A stretch of DNA of 64,000 nucleotides from Gemmata massiliana (lineage in GTDB: Bacteria > Planctomycetota > Planctomycetia > Gemmatales > Gemmataceae). The DNA lies in assembly GCA_000531095.1 (NCBI GenBank), contig HG799469.1, forward strand, positions 378,570-442,569. The letters are read 5' to 3'. Positions 57,601 to 64,000 of the stretch are shown in pieces. Position numbers and translations under genes: made by a program. Position 1 is the stretch's first letter. Every line of letters begins with the position of its first letter. The notes under the pieces were generated by a model. It did not search any database. It was not told where the DNA came from and saw nothing but the letters and a program-made list of their open reading frames with translations.

Positions 57601-58863
57601 TTACTCCTTGGTGCCGCGGTACATGAAGCGGGGCTCCTTTGTGAACGGAACGCCGTGCTCGCGCGCCACCCAGATCCCGACGATTTCGCGGCGGGCGTCT
57701 TCGCTGGAGAGCGGGGCGCTGTTGACCTGGAACGGGATGATCTGGCGGTACCGGAACGCGCGCTTCGGGTCGCCCATGTACCAGCGGGCCGGCGCGTTGG
57801 TGGTCGACACCCCGCCCGCGATGAGCCGGTTGTACCAGATGCGGCTCAGGACCACGGGACTGATGGGCCGGATCAGGCTGCGCTGGGTCTGCGTGATCGT
57901 GTTCCCCGTGTCCGTCAGCCGGCGCACGAATTCCGGGTAGAGCACCGATTCCAGGTTCATCTGGCGCTGGGGCATCACGAGCAGTTGCGGCGCGCTGACG
58001 GTAATCTCGAACCCGGTCCCGGGGTCCGTGTTCCCTTCGAGGATCTGGAACGCGGTGTCAATGCTCGCGTAGTTCGTCAGCTCGTTGGTGGACGAGTTCA
58101 CGTAGTTGTTCGGGATGTCGCCCGCGGCCGTGAGGTACGTGTTCGCCGCGTTCCCGTCCCGGCTGTACGTGTTCGTGATGCCCAGCACGCAGTCGGCTTG
58201 GCGCACTTCCTTGTTGCGTGCGACAGCGGTCCCGGCGCTCTTGCACGCCGATTCGAGCATGTCGGTGCGGTCGTAGATGAACGTCTTCTCGTTGATCTGG
58301 ATGACGTTCCCGAAGCGCTGGTTGTCCGGCACTTCGACGTAAGTTTCCTTGAGCCCCACGGTCGGGAACGGGTCGCCGTCGATCAGATCCCCGGACACGT
58401 TGCCGTCGTTCATCACCCCGATCATCTTGCCGCCGTTGACGCGCTCCTGCTTCACTTCCATTAGGGAGTCGCCGATGAACTCCGGCGCGGTGTACGCTTC
58501 CATCGTCAGAGCATCGACCAGCCCCGCGACGGTGTCGGTGAACGCGCTGATCCGGGCGAAGTGGCTCGGTAGCACTACAGCACCTTCTGCTTCCTCGAAC
58601 CGCCCGTACTGTTCCGCGAGTGCGAACGCGCGGCGGATATCGTACCCGCCCACGTTGCGCCCGAGGAACGTTACCGCGATTTCGCGCGCGTCCAGTTGGA
58701 GCGGGTCAATGAGGCGCTCGGCACGGTTCAGGACCGGCGCGCCACTGTCGTCCTCGGTGATACCGAACATTTCGCGCAGTTGCCCGCGGTATCCCGCCAG
58801 CCCGCGCCCCTCGTTCATGTTCTGTTCCAGGATCTTCTTGAGCTTTTCGGCGAGCTGAGCCAT
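57601..58863 (-). CDS. Major capsid protein-like protein
   Basis: A 420-residue protein in capsid position with HK97-like characteristics. It has a helical N-terminal scaffold-like arm (MAQLAEKLKKILEQNMNEGRGLAGYRGQLREMFG), then GYDIRRAFALAEQYGRFEEAEGAVVLPSHFARISAFTDTVAGLVDALTMEAY, KTFIYDRTDMLESACKSAGTAVARNKEVRQADCVLGI, QLLVMPQRQMNLESVLYPEFVRRL, and a late REIVGIWVAREHGVPFTKEPRFMYRG. ATG 58863 is chosen. The interval upstream (58864-58934) carries a hairpin. Family name not confirmed; gene order supports the call. Confidence 0.7.
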   Translation of the reverse strand: MAQLAEKLKKILEQNMNEGRGLAGYRGQLREMFGITEDDSGAPVLNRAERLIDPLQLDAREIAVTFLGRNVGGYDIRRAFALAEQYGRFEEAEGAVVLPSHFARISAFTDTVAGLVDALTMEAYTAPEFIGDSLMEVKQERVNGGKMIGVMNDGNVSGDLIDGDPFPTVGLKETYVEVPDNQRFGNVIQINEKTFIYDRTDMLESACKSAGTAVARNKEVRQADCVLGITNTYSRDGNAANTYLTAAGDIPNNYVNSSTNELTNYASIDTAFQILEGNTDPGTGFEITVSAPQLLVMPQRQMNLESVLYPEFVRRLTDTGNTITQTQRSLIRPISPVVLSRIWYNRLIAGGVSTTNAPARWYMGDPKRAFRYRQIIPFQVNSAPLSSEDARREIVGIWVAREHGVPFTKEPRFMYRGTKE

Positions 58864-58894
58864 TGGGGTTACCTCGGACTGTGTGTTGAGTGGG

Positions 58895-58921
58895 CAGTTG
58901 TGGGGTTCTTCTCCACAACTG
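58895..58921. repeat. 27-bp hairpin upstream of the capsid gene
   Basis: CAGTTGTGG (58895-58903) and CCACAACTG (58913-58921) enclose a nine-base loop. A related 27-bp copy with the same outer bases lies inside the protease gene at 59816-59842. In the capsid leader it could act as attenuator or mRNA stabiliser. Confidence 0.7.
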
Positions 58922-58934
58922 GTGTGGTGTGCAA

Positions 58935-59441
58935 TTACGCCATCGTTTGCGGGCCGGCTTGCGTGGTGGTCAGCGTCCCGGCGAGTTCGAAGTAGAGGAA
59001 CGTGTCGCCCGTTACGGCGGCGCGGGACAACCGCCCGAACGCCAGGTTCGGCGTGGCGACGATGGCAACCGTCTGGTCCGCCACGCCCACGAGACCGCCG
59101 GACCCGGTGCCGGCCGGACCGACGTAGGCGCCGATGTCCGAGCCCGAACCGAGCGCGGCGCACGGGTACTTGTACTCGCCCGCGCTCGCAACAAGGATGT
59201 CGCGCGTGTCTCCAGCGAGCTTCGCGTCCAGCGCCACACCCAGGAACACGTCGTGCGCCTGCTCCTGGTTCTGCGCCAGCGTCCCGGCGTCACCGAGCGC
59301 GCTGATGGGGCTCGCTTTGCTGGTAACGAGCGCCACGAAGTCACCGGCGTAGATGGCACTGGCGACGGTACCGGCGATGCGCTTGGCGCGGGGGTTGCCG
59401 CCGATGAGTCGTCCGGCGTTGCTGTAGAGTGCGTCTGCCAC
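58935..59441 (-). CDS. Capsid decoration-like protein
   Basis: A 168-residue Gly/Ala-rich protein (MADALYSNAGRLIGGNPRAKRIAGTVASAIYAGDFVALVTS, FLGVALDAKLAGDTRDILVASAGEYKYPC, GGLVGVADQTVAIVATPNLAFGRLSRAAVTGDTFLYFELAGTL). The repeated short strands, size and position between protease and capsid genes fit a head decoration protein (DUF2190-like pattern). It is separated by 71 bp from the capsid gene. Confidence 0.6.
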   Translation of the reverse strand: MADALYSNAGRLIGGNPRAKRIAGTVASAIYAGDFVALVTSKASPISALGDAGTLAQNQEQAHDVFLGVALDAKLAGDTRDILVASAGEYKYPCAALGSGSDIGAYVGPAGTGSGGLVGVADQTVAIVATPNLAFGRLSRAAVTGDTFLYFELAGTLTTTQAGPQTMA

Positions 59442-59501
59442 GGTTCGGCTCCTTGTTCGTGAACGAAATTTTTTCGCGGCGCCGCGAAAATTCGATGGTT
59501 G

Positions 59502-60323
59502 TTACTTGCGGAGCCACTTCTTTAGGGCGGCTTTGTCTTTGGGCGGTGCGTCCAGCGTCGTGACGGTGGTGTCCGTCTGCTCGCTCAGCGCGGTCGCGGT
59601 GGTCTGTTGACCGGTGACGTACTTGCGTGGCTTCTGCAGCGCTGTGACCGTCTTCGTGAGGTTCGCGACCTGTTCCGTTAGCGCTTTGATGGGATCGGTA
59701 CCGGTGTCGGTCTGCTCCTTCACCGGTGCGCTGAGCGTCTGCAACTTCGCCTTCTTCCCGGCTTCGTCGAGCGACTCATCGTTCAGCACCGCGAGCACTG
59801 ATTCGCAGAACGGGTCAGTTGTGGTGTTCTCCACAACAACTGCGTCCGACTGCTCGCGGAGCGAGGTCGCGGTTGCGGGGTCGCTCACCAGGTCCACCGA
59901 GTCCACCTTGTCGATTTTGGTCACCACTTTGACGCCCTCCTTCACGTGGAACTGGCCGTCTGCCACGTGGCTGAGGCCGAAGAAGTTGAGTTTGCGGTCC
60001 AGATCCTCTTTGAGCATCGCGGTCATTTGCGCCTGGCTCTCGAGGTACACGAGGTCACCGCGGAGTTCCTTTTTGGCGCCGTCGTACCGGACGTTCTTGA
60101 GCCGCCCGTACCGCTCAGGTGCGGCGCGGTGCTTGACCTTCTCGCCCGCGTGGGAGATGTAGACCGCCTTGCCCTCGTAGAGCGACACGGCGCCTTGCAT
60201 CGCCTGCTCGGTGTAGAACCGCTTGTTGCGGCTCTTCTGCCCGAGGATCTTCACGTTGGGCAGCACGCCGTTGGCGGGCGCCTGCGTGTCTTCCCACAGG
60301 GCGGTTTCGATGAGCTGTGCCAT
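59502..60323 (-). CDS. Prohead protease/scaffold-like protein
   Basis: A 273-residue protein. The N-terminal half has KILGQKSRNKRFYTEQAMQGAVSLYEGKAVYISHAGEKVKHRAAPERYG, a pattern of phage prohead proteases in which His (ISHAGE) and later Ser (FFGLSHVADG) would be catalytic, with VDSVDLVSDPATATS after them. The C-terminal half is helical and scaffold-like (IKALTEQVANLTKTVTALQK). TAATG overlap with the portal stop at 60323. A 27-bp hairpin repeat lies inside the gene at the junction of the two halves (59816-59842). Confidence 0.7.
   Translation of the reverse strand: MAQLIETALWEDTQAPANGVLPNVKILGQKSRNKRFYTEQAMQGAVSLYEGKAVYISHAGEKVKHRAAPERYGRLKNVRYDGAKKELRGDLVYLESQAQMTAMLKEDLDRKLNFFGLSHVADGQFHVKEGVKVVTKIDKVDSVDLVSDPATATSLREQSDAVVVENTTTDPFCESVLAVLNDESLDEAGKKAKLQTLSAPVKEQTDTGTDPIKALTEQVANLTKTVTALQKPRKYVTGQQTTATALSEQTDTTVTTLDAPPKDKAALKKWLRK
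59816..59842. repeat. 27-bp hairpin copy inside the protease gene
   Basis: It starts CAGTTGTGG and ends ACAACTG like the hairpin at 58895, with a rearranged centre (GTTCTCCACAA). It is read as VVVENTTTD between the protease and scaffold-like parts. Confidence 0.6.
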
Positions 60324-61831
60324 TACTCGGCGCCTCCCTGGTCGCGCTTCATCTGCCCGCCCGCGGTCTGTGGTTGTTTGGCAGCCAGGTCCGCTGCGTG
60401 CTCCGCGGCTTGCTCTTCCGGGGACGGTCCGGCTGCTACGAAGTTGGCTTGTTCCTTCTCGTAATCGAGCCCTTCCTCCGCGCTGATCGTCTGCGGTGAC
60501 TTGATCTTGGCTTTCCGCAGGATCTCGTTGCGCTGCGCTTCGTCGAGCTTCTGGCGCACGACGGGCACGGTGTAGTTCACGTGCAGGTCGATCTGGTCCA
60601 GCACGTCCATCGGGATGTTGTCCCGCTCCTGCTCCGCGGCGATCTCGATGACCGCGGTGAGCACGTCGTCCACGTACTCCGACAGCACGCCCTGTTCACC
60701 TTCCACGAGCTTGATGAACGGCGATTCGGCGGTGAGCGATGAGGCGTAGGACGACGCGGTCGAGTCACCGGAGATGAGCCAGTATGGGGCCTCGAGCGCC
60801 GCCGCGGTTGCTTCGAGCGAGAGCTTCACCGACATCGCCGCCGCTTCGGAGTTCGGCGACGGGGGCGGCGGCTGGTACTCCAAACCTTCCGGGATGTCTT
60901 GAACCGTGCCGGGCTCAATCTGCTGGTAAACCACGTCCTGTGTGCCGTTCTGCGTCGACACCTGGAACGAGCCTGACGCGCTCGCGGACTGCAGAGCCTG
61001 AAGCGCGCTCGCGGGTGCCTGAGCGTGCTGGCGGACGTAGGCGATGCTCGCCCGCACCTTCTCGCCTTCACGCGATGCGTGGCGGAGCTTGTTACCGCCC
61101 TGCAGTTCGTCGATGCACGCGGTGAGCGCCGGTAGTCCGCGCTTCTGGTTCAGGTTGGAGCCACGCTTCAAATGCCGGATGAAGTGCGCCGGCACCTGGC
61201 GCTCGGTGTTCGTCGAGTAGTCGCGGACGTTGTACTTGATTGGCACCGCGGGACGGTCGCGGTCGGTGAGGATGCCCCAGGACCACGGCCCCTCGAACGA
61301 CTGACCCTCGGGCGGGACGATGGAATCCGGCTCGATGAACTTAACGGCCGTGATGCCGTCGTCCATCGGCTTCAGTTCAACGAAGCATTCGCCGTCCGTG
61401 AGGTACCGGCGGTAAATCTCCCGCTCCACAACCTTCCAGCACGCTGCGCGCTTGAACTCGTCCAGCAGTGTGGTGACAGCCTTGGCGAGTGCTTCGGGTG
61501 CTTCCTTATCCGGGTCGGTGGACTGCACTTCCTGCGCGCTGCCGGTGCCGACAACGTACCGGTTCATTCCGTTGATGCCGCCCGAAGCGTTCGGGTTGCG
61601 CTCGAACAAGAAACGGCTGACGTGGCGGAGGCGGTTGAGTTCCTGCAGCGTGCGAACGGTCTGCAGTTTGTCCGGGAAGAGTTCCGGCCCCCACACGGGC
61701 GTGAGCGGGCGCCCGTTCCACGTGTTCAGTTCCGCGTCGCTAACCGGTGTGCCGTAAATGTCCGTGACGGACGCTTCTTTCAGGCGCCCGCGGAACCAGT
61801 TAGCCGGGTTCAGACGTGACAGCAACGACAT
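60323..61831 (-). CDS. Phage portal protein (lambda type)
   Basis: The ring through which DNA enters the capsid. The 502-residue protein shows LSRLNPANWFRGRLKEA at the start, RFLFERNPNASGGINGMNRYVVGTG, CFVELKPMDDGITAVKFIEPDSI, HFIRHLKRGSNLNQKRGLPALTACIDEL, SASGSFQVS and LEAPYWLISGDSTASSYASSLTAESPF. These match lambda-type portals. A Glu/Ala-rich tail ends the protein. ATG 61831 is preferred; three more residues are possible from 61840. It precedes the protease with a one-base overlap. Confidence 0.85.
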   Translation of the reverse strand: MSLLSRLNPANWFRGRLKEASVTDIYGTPVSDAELNTWNGRPLTPVWGPELFPDKLQTVRTLQELNRLRHVSRFLFERNPNASGGINGMNRYVVGTGSAQEVQSTDPDKEAPEALAKAVTTLLDEFKRAACWKVVEREIYRRYLTDGECFVELKPMDDGITAVKFIEPDSIVPPEGQSFEGPWSWGILTDRDRPAVPIKYNVRDYSTNTERQVPAHFIRHLKRGSNLNQKRGLPALTACIDELQGGNKLRHASREGEKVRASIAYVRQHAQAPASALQALQSASASGSFQVSTQNGTQDVVYQQIEPGTVQDIPEGLEYQPPPPSPNSEAAAMSVKLSLEATAAALEAPYWLISGDSTASSYASSLTAESPFIKLVEGEQGVLSEYVDDVLTAVIEIAAEQERDNIPMDVLDQIDLHVNYTVPVVRQKLDEAQRNEILRKAKIKSPQTISAEEGLDYEKEQANFVAAGPSPEEQAAEHAADLAAKQPQTAGGQMKRDQGGAE

Positions 61832-61883
61832 ATGACGCAATCATACCTCGTTGTACACGGATGTGCAACTTTCCAGGTGGGCG

Positions 61884-63350
61884 TTACCGGAGCACTTTCT
61901 GCTGTTGAGGTCGCTTTGTACCGGTGAGTAGCAGGTTCAGTGCCTGGGTCGCCATCTCGACCGCGTCCGGGCCGTCATCGTGAGCGCCGTTGGGGATCTC
62001 TTTGGTTTGCTGCACCGTCAGCTTGTTCGAGATGGTTTGCCCGATGAAGTGAAGTCGCTTCTGCGCGAGTAGCGGCCCCAGGCTGGTCTGAATGCGCGCG
62101 TGCTTCGCCTGGTCGCTCGGCGTGGTGTGCATGTCGATCGGCACGTCCAACCCAGCGCGCTGCAAGTGCTCTTGGACCGAGAGAGCAACTGCTTCCTGGA
62201 AGTGATTGGTCTCGATGATGAACCGCTCGAAGGGACGCCGCTCGTCCTTTGCGGCCTTCACAATGGCAACAGCGCGGGCATACAGCGCTGGGAGCGTTTC
62301 ACGGGCGAGGTGCATTTGGCAGTAGACGTGACGGTCACTCATCAGCGTTGCGTCACAGAACGCGCCATAGTCGCCGACCTTGCCAGTCTTCGACTTCGAC
62401 GGGTCTAGTGAGAGCACACGGTGAACCTGTGCATTGCGCTCGTTCAACGGGAGTTCCTGAACCCAGATGTGATCGGCGAAGTAGCTCGGGTCGTTGAAGG
62501 CTCGTAGCGATGCGTCACCACTCGGGGTGCATTGGTACAGCGCGTCCCAGAGGTGCGAGAGCCCACGCATCTCGAACTTGGCTCGCGTGTTCTCGTACCA
62601 CTCCTGTGAGTAGCGTTCGAGGAACAACCCTTCGCCCGCAGCGCGCCCGAGTACGTCGTCGGGTTCAGCCAGCGCCGGGAAACGGATGACAACCCAATCG
62701 TCCGCTTCGGTCGCGAGCAACCGACCGCGGAGATCGTCTTCGTGCCACGGGGTACCCACGAGCGCGACGAAGCCGTCCGGTGCCAGACGTGTTTCAACCA
62801 CGCTGGAGTACGTGCGCCACACTTTCTCGCGAATCGTCGGGGAGGCGGAATCCTCGCTGCTCTTGAACGGGTCGTCGACTATCACGGCATCGGCAGCCAA
62901 GCCGGTAACGCTGCCCTGGATACTGGCGGAGCGGAGGTAGCCGCCCGCGGTCGTGAGCCAGGCATTGCGCGCCTTGGCGTTCGGGTTGAGTTGGAGCGCG
63001 CCGGACGGGCACAGGTGGCGCCCGAACTCGATTACGCGGTCACGAGCGAGCAGGGAGTGAGCGGCGGCAAGGTCGCTGCTGTACGACAGCAGGAGCATCT
63101 TGAACCGCGGGTTCTGTGCGAACGCGACGGGCGGGAACAGTTGACTCGTGACCGTCGACTTACCGTGCTGTGGTGGGACCAAAAGCATCAGCCGCTTGCA
63201 GAGCATCCCCGCTTTCGGGTGGGAGGCCGGGAACCGGAGCTGCTTCGTGAACAGCCGGAGCAGTTGCCCCTGAATCACGTGGTGGAACCGCCCCCATCGG
63301 TGCGTGGGGTGAGCCAGTCGCCCCAGCGCCAGCGGGGTGAGACACTGCAC
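61884..63350 (-). CDS. Terminase large subunit
   Basis: The packaging ATPase/nuclease, 488 residues. The ATPase has Walker A LLVPPQHGKSTVTSQLF, FKMLLLSYSSDLAAAHSLLARDRV, Walker B AADAVIVDDPFKSSEDSAS and the coupling motif FVALVGTPWHEDDLRGRL. The nuclease has VLSLDPSKSKTGKVGDYGAFC, FIIETNHFQEA and the late GAHDDGPDAVEMATQALN with metal-binding aspartates. GTG 63350 is chosen since GAGGAGA precedes it by six bases; GTG 63383 has none. It overlaps the small-terminase frame by 191 bases. Confidence 0.85.
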   Translation of the reverse strand: MQCLTPLALGRLAHPTHRWGRFHHVIQGQLLRLFTKQLRFPASHPKAGMLCKRLMLLVPPQHGKSTVTSQLFPPVAFAQNPRFKMLLLSYSSDLAAAHSLLARDRVIEFGRHLCPSGALQLNPNAKARNAWLTTAGGYLRSASIQGSVTGLAADAVIVDDPFKSSEDSASPTIREKVWRTYSSVVETRLAPDGFVALVGTPWHEDDLRGRLLATEADDWVVIRFPALAEPDDVLGRAAGEGLFLERYSQEWYENTRAKFEMRGLSHLWDALYQCTPSGDASLRAFNDPSYFADHIWVQELPLNERNAQVHRVLSLDPSKSKTGKVGDYGAFCDATLMSDRHVYCQMHLARETLPALYARAVAIVKAAKDERRPFERFIIETNHFQEAVALSVQEHLQRAGLDVPIDMHTTPSDQAKHARIQTSLGPLLAQKRLHFIGQTISNKLTVQQTKEIPNGAHDDGPDAVEMATQALNLLLTGTKRPQQQKVLR

Positions 63351-63642
63351 GGCTAATCTCCTCGTCCAGAGCGAGCGCGGCACCGAGTACGTTCGGGTTG
63401 GTGAGTTGTGGTGCCGGAGCAGCGGGCGCCCGGTTGAAGTCCACAGTGAGGGGCAGGATCTTGAGCCACATCTTCTCGTAGAACGTGGCCAGGTTCTCGT
63501 CGTCAGTGTTCGCCCACTCGATAAGGCGCTCTACGCCCCCGAGACCCTGGAACGCCGCCTCGAGCGCTTCCTTGACCGCAACTGTACGCTTGTTCCGAGA
63601 GCCCTTCTTGCGACCCATGCCCGCGGCTGGTGGCTTTCTCAC
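63160..63642 (-). CDS. Terminase small subunit-like protein
   Basis: A 160-residue protein. GMGRKKGSRNKRTVAVKEALEAAFQGLGGVERLIEWANTDDENLATFYEKMWLKILPL is the recognisable part: a basic GRKKGSRNK segment and helices as in small terminases. The last 65 residues (after LDEEISRAV) are low-complexity Ala/Pro/Gly and overlap the large terminase frame, so the real protein may end earlier if a frameshift occurred. GTG 63642 follows GAGGAT; ATG 63618 is an alternative. Confidence 0.65.
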   Translation of the reverse strand: MRKPPAAGMGRKKGSRNKRTVAVKEALEAAFQGLGGVERLIEWANTDDENLATFYEKMWLKILPLTVDFNRAPAAPAPQLTNPNVLGAALALDEEISRAVSHPAGAGATGSPHAPMGAVPPRDSGATAPAVHEAAPVPGLPPESGDALQAADAFGPTTAR

Positions 63643-63666
63643 AACAGATCCTCAGCACTTTGTTGG

Positions 63667-63996
63667 TTATGCCGCCTGTGACTCAGCCTTGGCGCGGATG
63701 AGGTCAATGGCTTCCTTCCGCACCCGTGCGACCCAGCCACGGTTACGCCCGTGCTTGTCCGCCAACTCGCGATCGGTCAACGGGCGCATGCGCCCGCGGT
63801 CGTCCTGAATCTCGACAAACGGCGACAGCACGATTTCCCGCTGGATAGGGGTGAGGTCCGCGAACGCGAGCTGCGTGAGTTCGTCACTGTCGTGCTGCTC
63901 GTCCACAGAGGTGTCGCGAGCGGGGTAGTCAAACGGGTCGAACGTGCTGTTTCGCTGGGGCACAGTCGAGGAAAACAAGAAGGTCGTCGGCGACAT
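63667..63996 (-). CDS. Sigma-region-4-like helix-turn-helix protein at the window edge
   Basis: A 109-residue protein, ATG 63996 being four bases from the edge, so a longer form upstream cannot be excluded. The C-terminal half (LAFADLTPIQREIVLSPFVE, then LTDRELADKHGRNRGWVARVRKEAIDLIRAKAES) is like sigma factor region 4 or a late-gene activator. It is the first visible gene of the phage-like run and lies 24 bp before the small terminase, in a place often taken by a packaging or late-transcription regulator. Confidence 0.55.
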   Translation of the reverse strand: MSPTTFLFSSTVPQRNSTFDPFDYPARDTSVDEQHDSDELTQLAFADLTPIQREIVLSPFVEIQDDRGRMRPLTDRELADKHGRNRGWVARVRKEAIDLIRAKAESQAA

Positions 63997-64000
63997 CAAA

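Noticed and set aside
63351-63383. GTG 63383 as start of the large terminase
   Set aside because: No ribosome binding site precedes it, whereas GAGGAGA stands six bases before GTG 63350.

Overview
The window looks like chromosomal DNA of a planctomycete, most likely a Gemmata-like member of the Gemmataceae. The basis is high GC, a DUF1559 pseudopilin-like protein with the planctomycete FTLIELLVVIAIIAIL start, a DUF1501 protein, a Planc_extracel-type N-terminal motif (LEQRELMAA) on a secreted enzyme, a B12-riboswitch-led nrdAB pair and many decayed insertion sequences. No rRNA, tRNA or CRISPR array was seen.

Layout. 1-10.5 kb is an insertion-sequence graveyard (IS630, IS5, IS3 and IS66 remnants, several nested) around one intact secreted heparinase II/III-like polysaccharide lyase. 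10.5-14.4 kb (minus) is an atypically AT-rich surface-glycan cluster: a polysaccharide deacetylase, an ATP-grasp/low-molecular-weight phosphotyrosine phosphatase fusion and a methyltransferase-like protein. 14.6-20 kb (minus) holds a double YHS protein, rpsD, rpsR, then a TPR / small membrane / DUF4198 / Kelch / DUF1559 operon. At 20.3-22.1 kb yjbQ is followed by three small immunity-protein-like genes, and copies of the yjbQ 3' end lie between them. 22.3-27.5 kb has a Tricorn protease and a broken DUF1501 gene. 28.9-32.8 kb has a cobalamin riboswitch and class I nrdA/nrdB. 32.8-36.4 kb holds a zeta-like kinase pair and a Fic pair flanking a PBP4-type carboxypeptidase. 36.5-48.6 kb is mostly housekeeping (purA, uppS, cdsA, phoH, a GT-C glycosyltransferase, an Ldh-family oxidoreductase, dnaB, an EVE protein).

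From 51.2 kb to the right edge (minus) runs a tailed-phage or gene-transfer-agent-like morphogenesis module in canonical order: sigma-like HTH, small and large terminase, portal, prohead protease, decoration, major capsid, head-tail adaptors, tail proteins, a tail-assembly chaperone with a -1 frameshift site, a short tape measure and distal tail proteins. It is cut by the window at its upstream end. No integrase, lysis or replication gene is visible.

Most notable signals: (1) repeated yjbQ 3' ends bracketing immunity-like genes, suggesting cassette acquisition at a fixed site; (2) a perfect 24-bp palindrome present once in an intergenic hairpin cluster and once in frame inside the tail-chaperone extension, suggesting a mobile palindromic mini-element; (3) the CCCAAAA frameshift site in the tail module; (4) B12-riboswitch control of a B12-independent ribonucleotide reductase; (5) the ATP-grasp/phosphatase fusion, with a homopolymer at the start of the neighbouring deacetylase.
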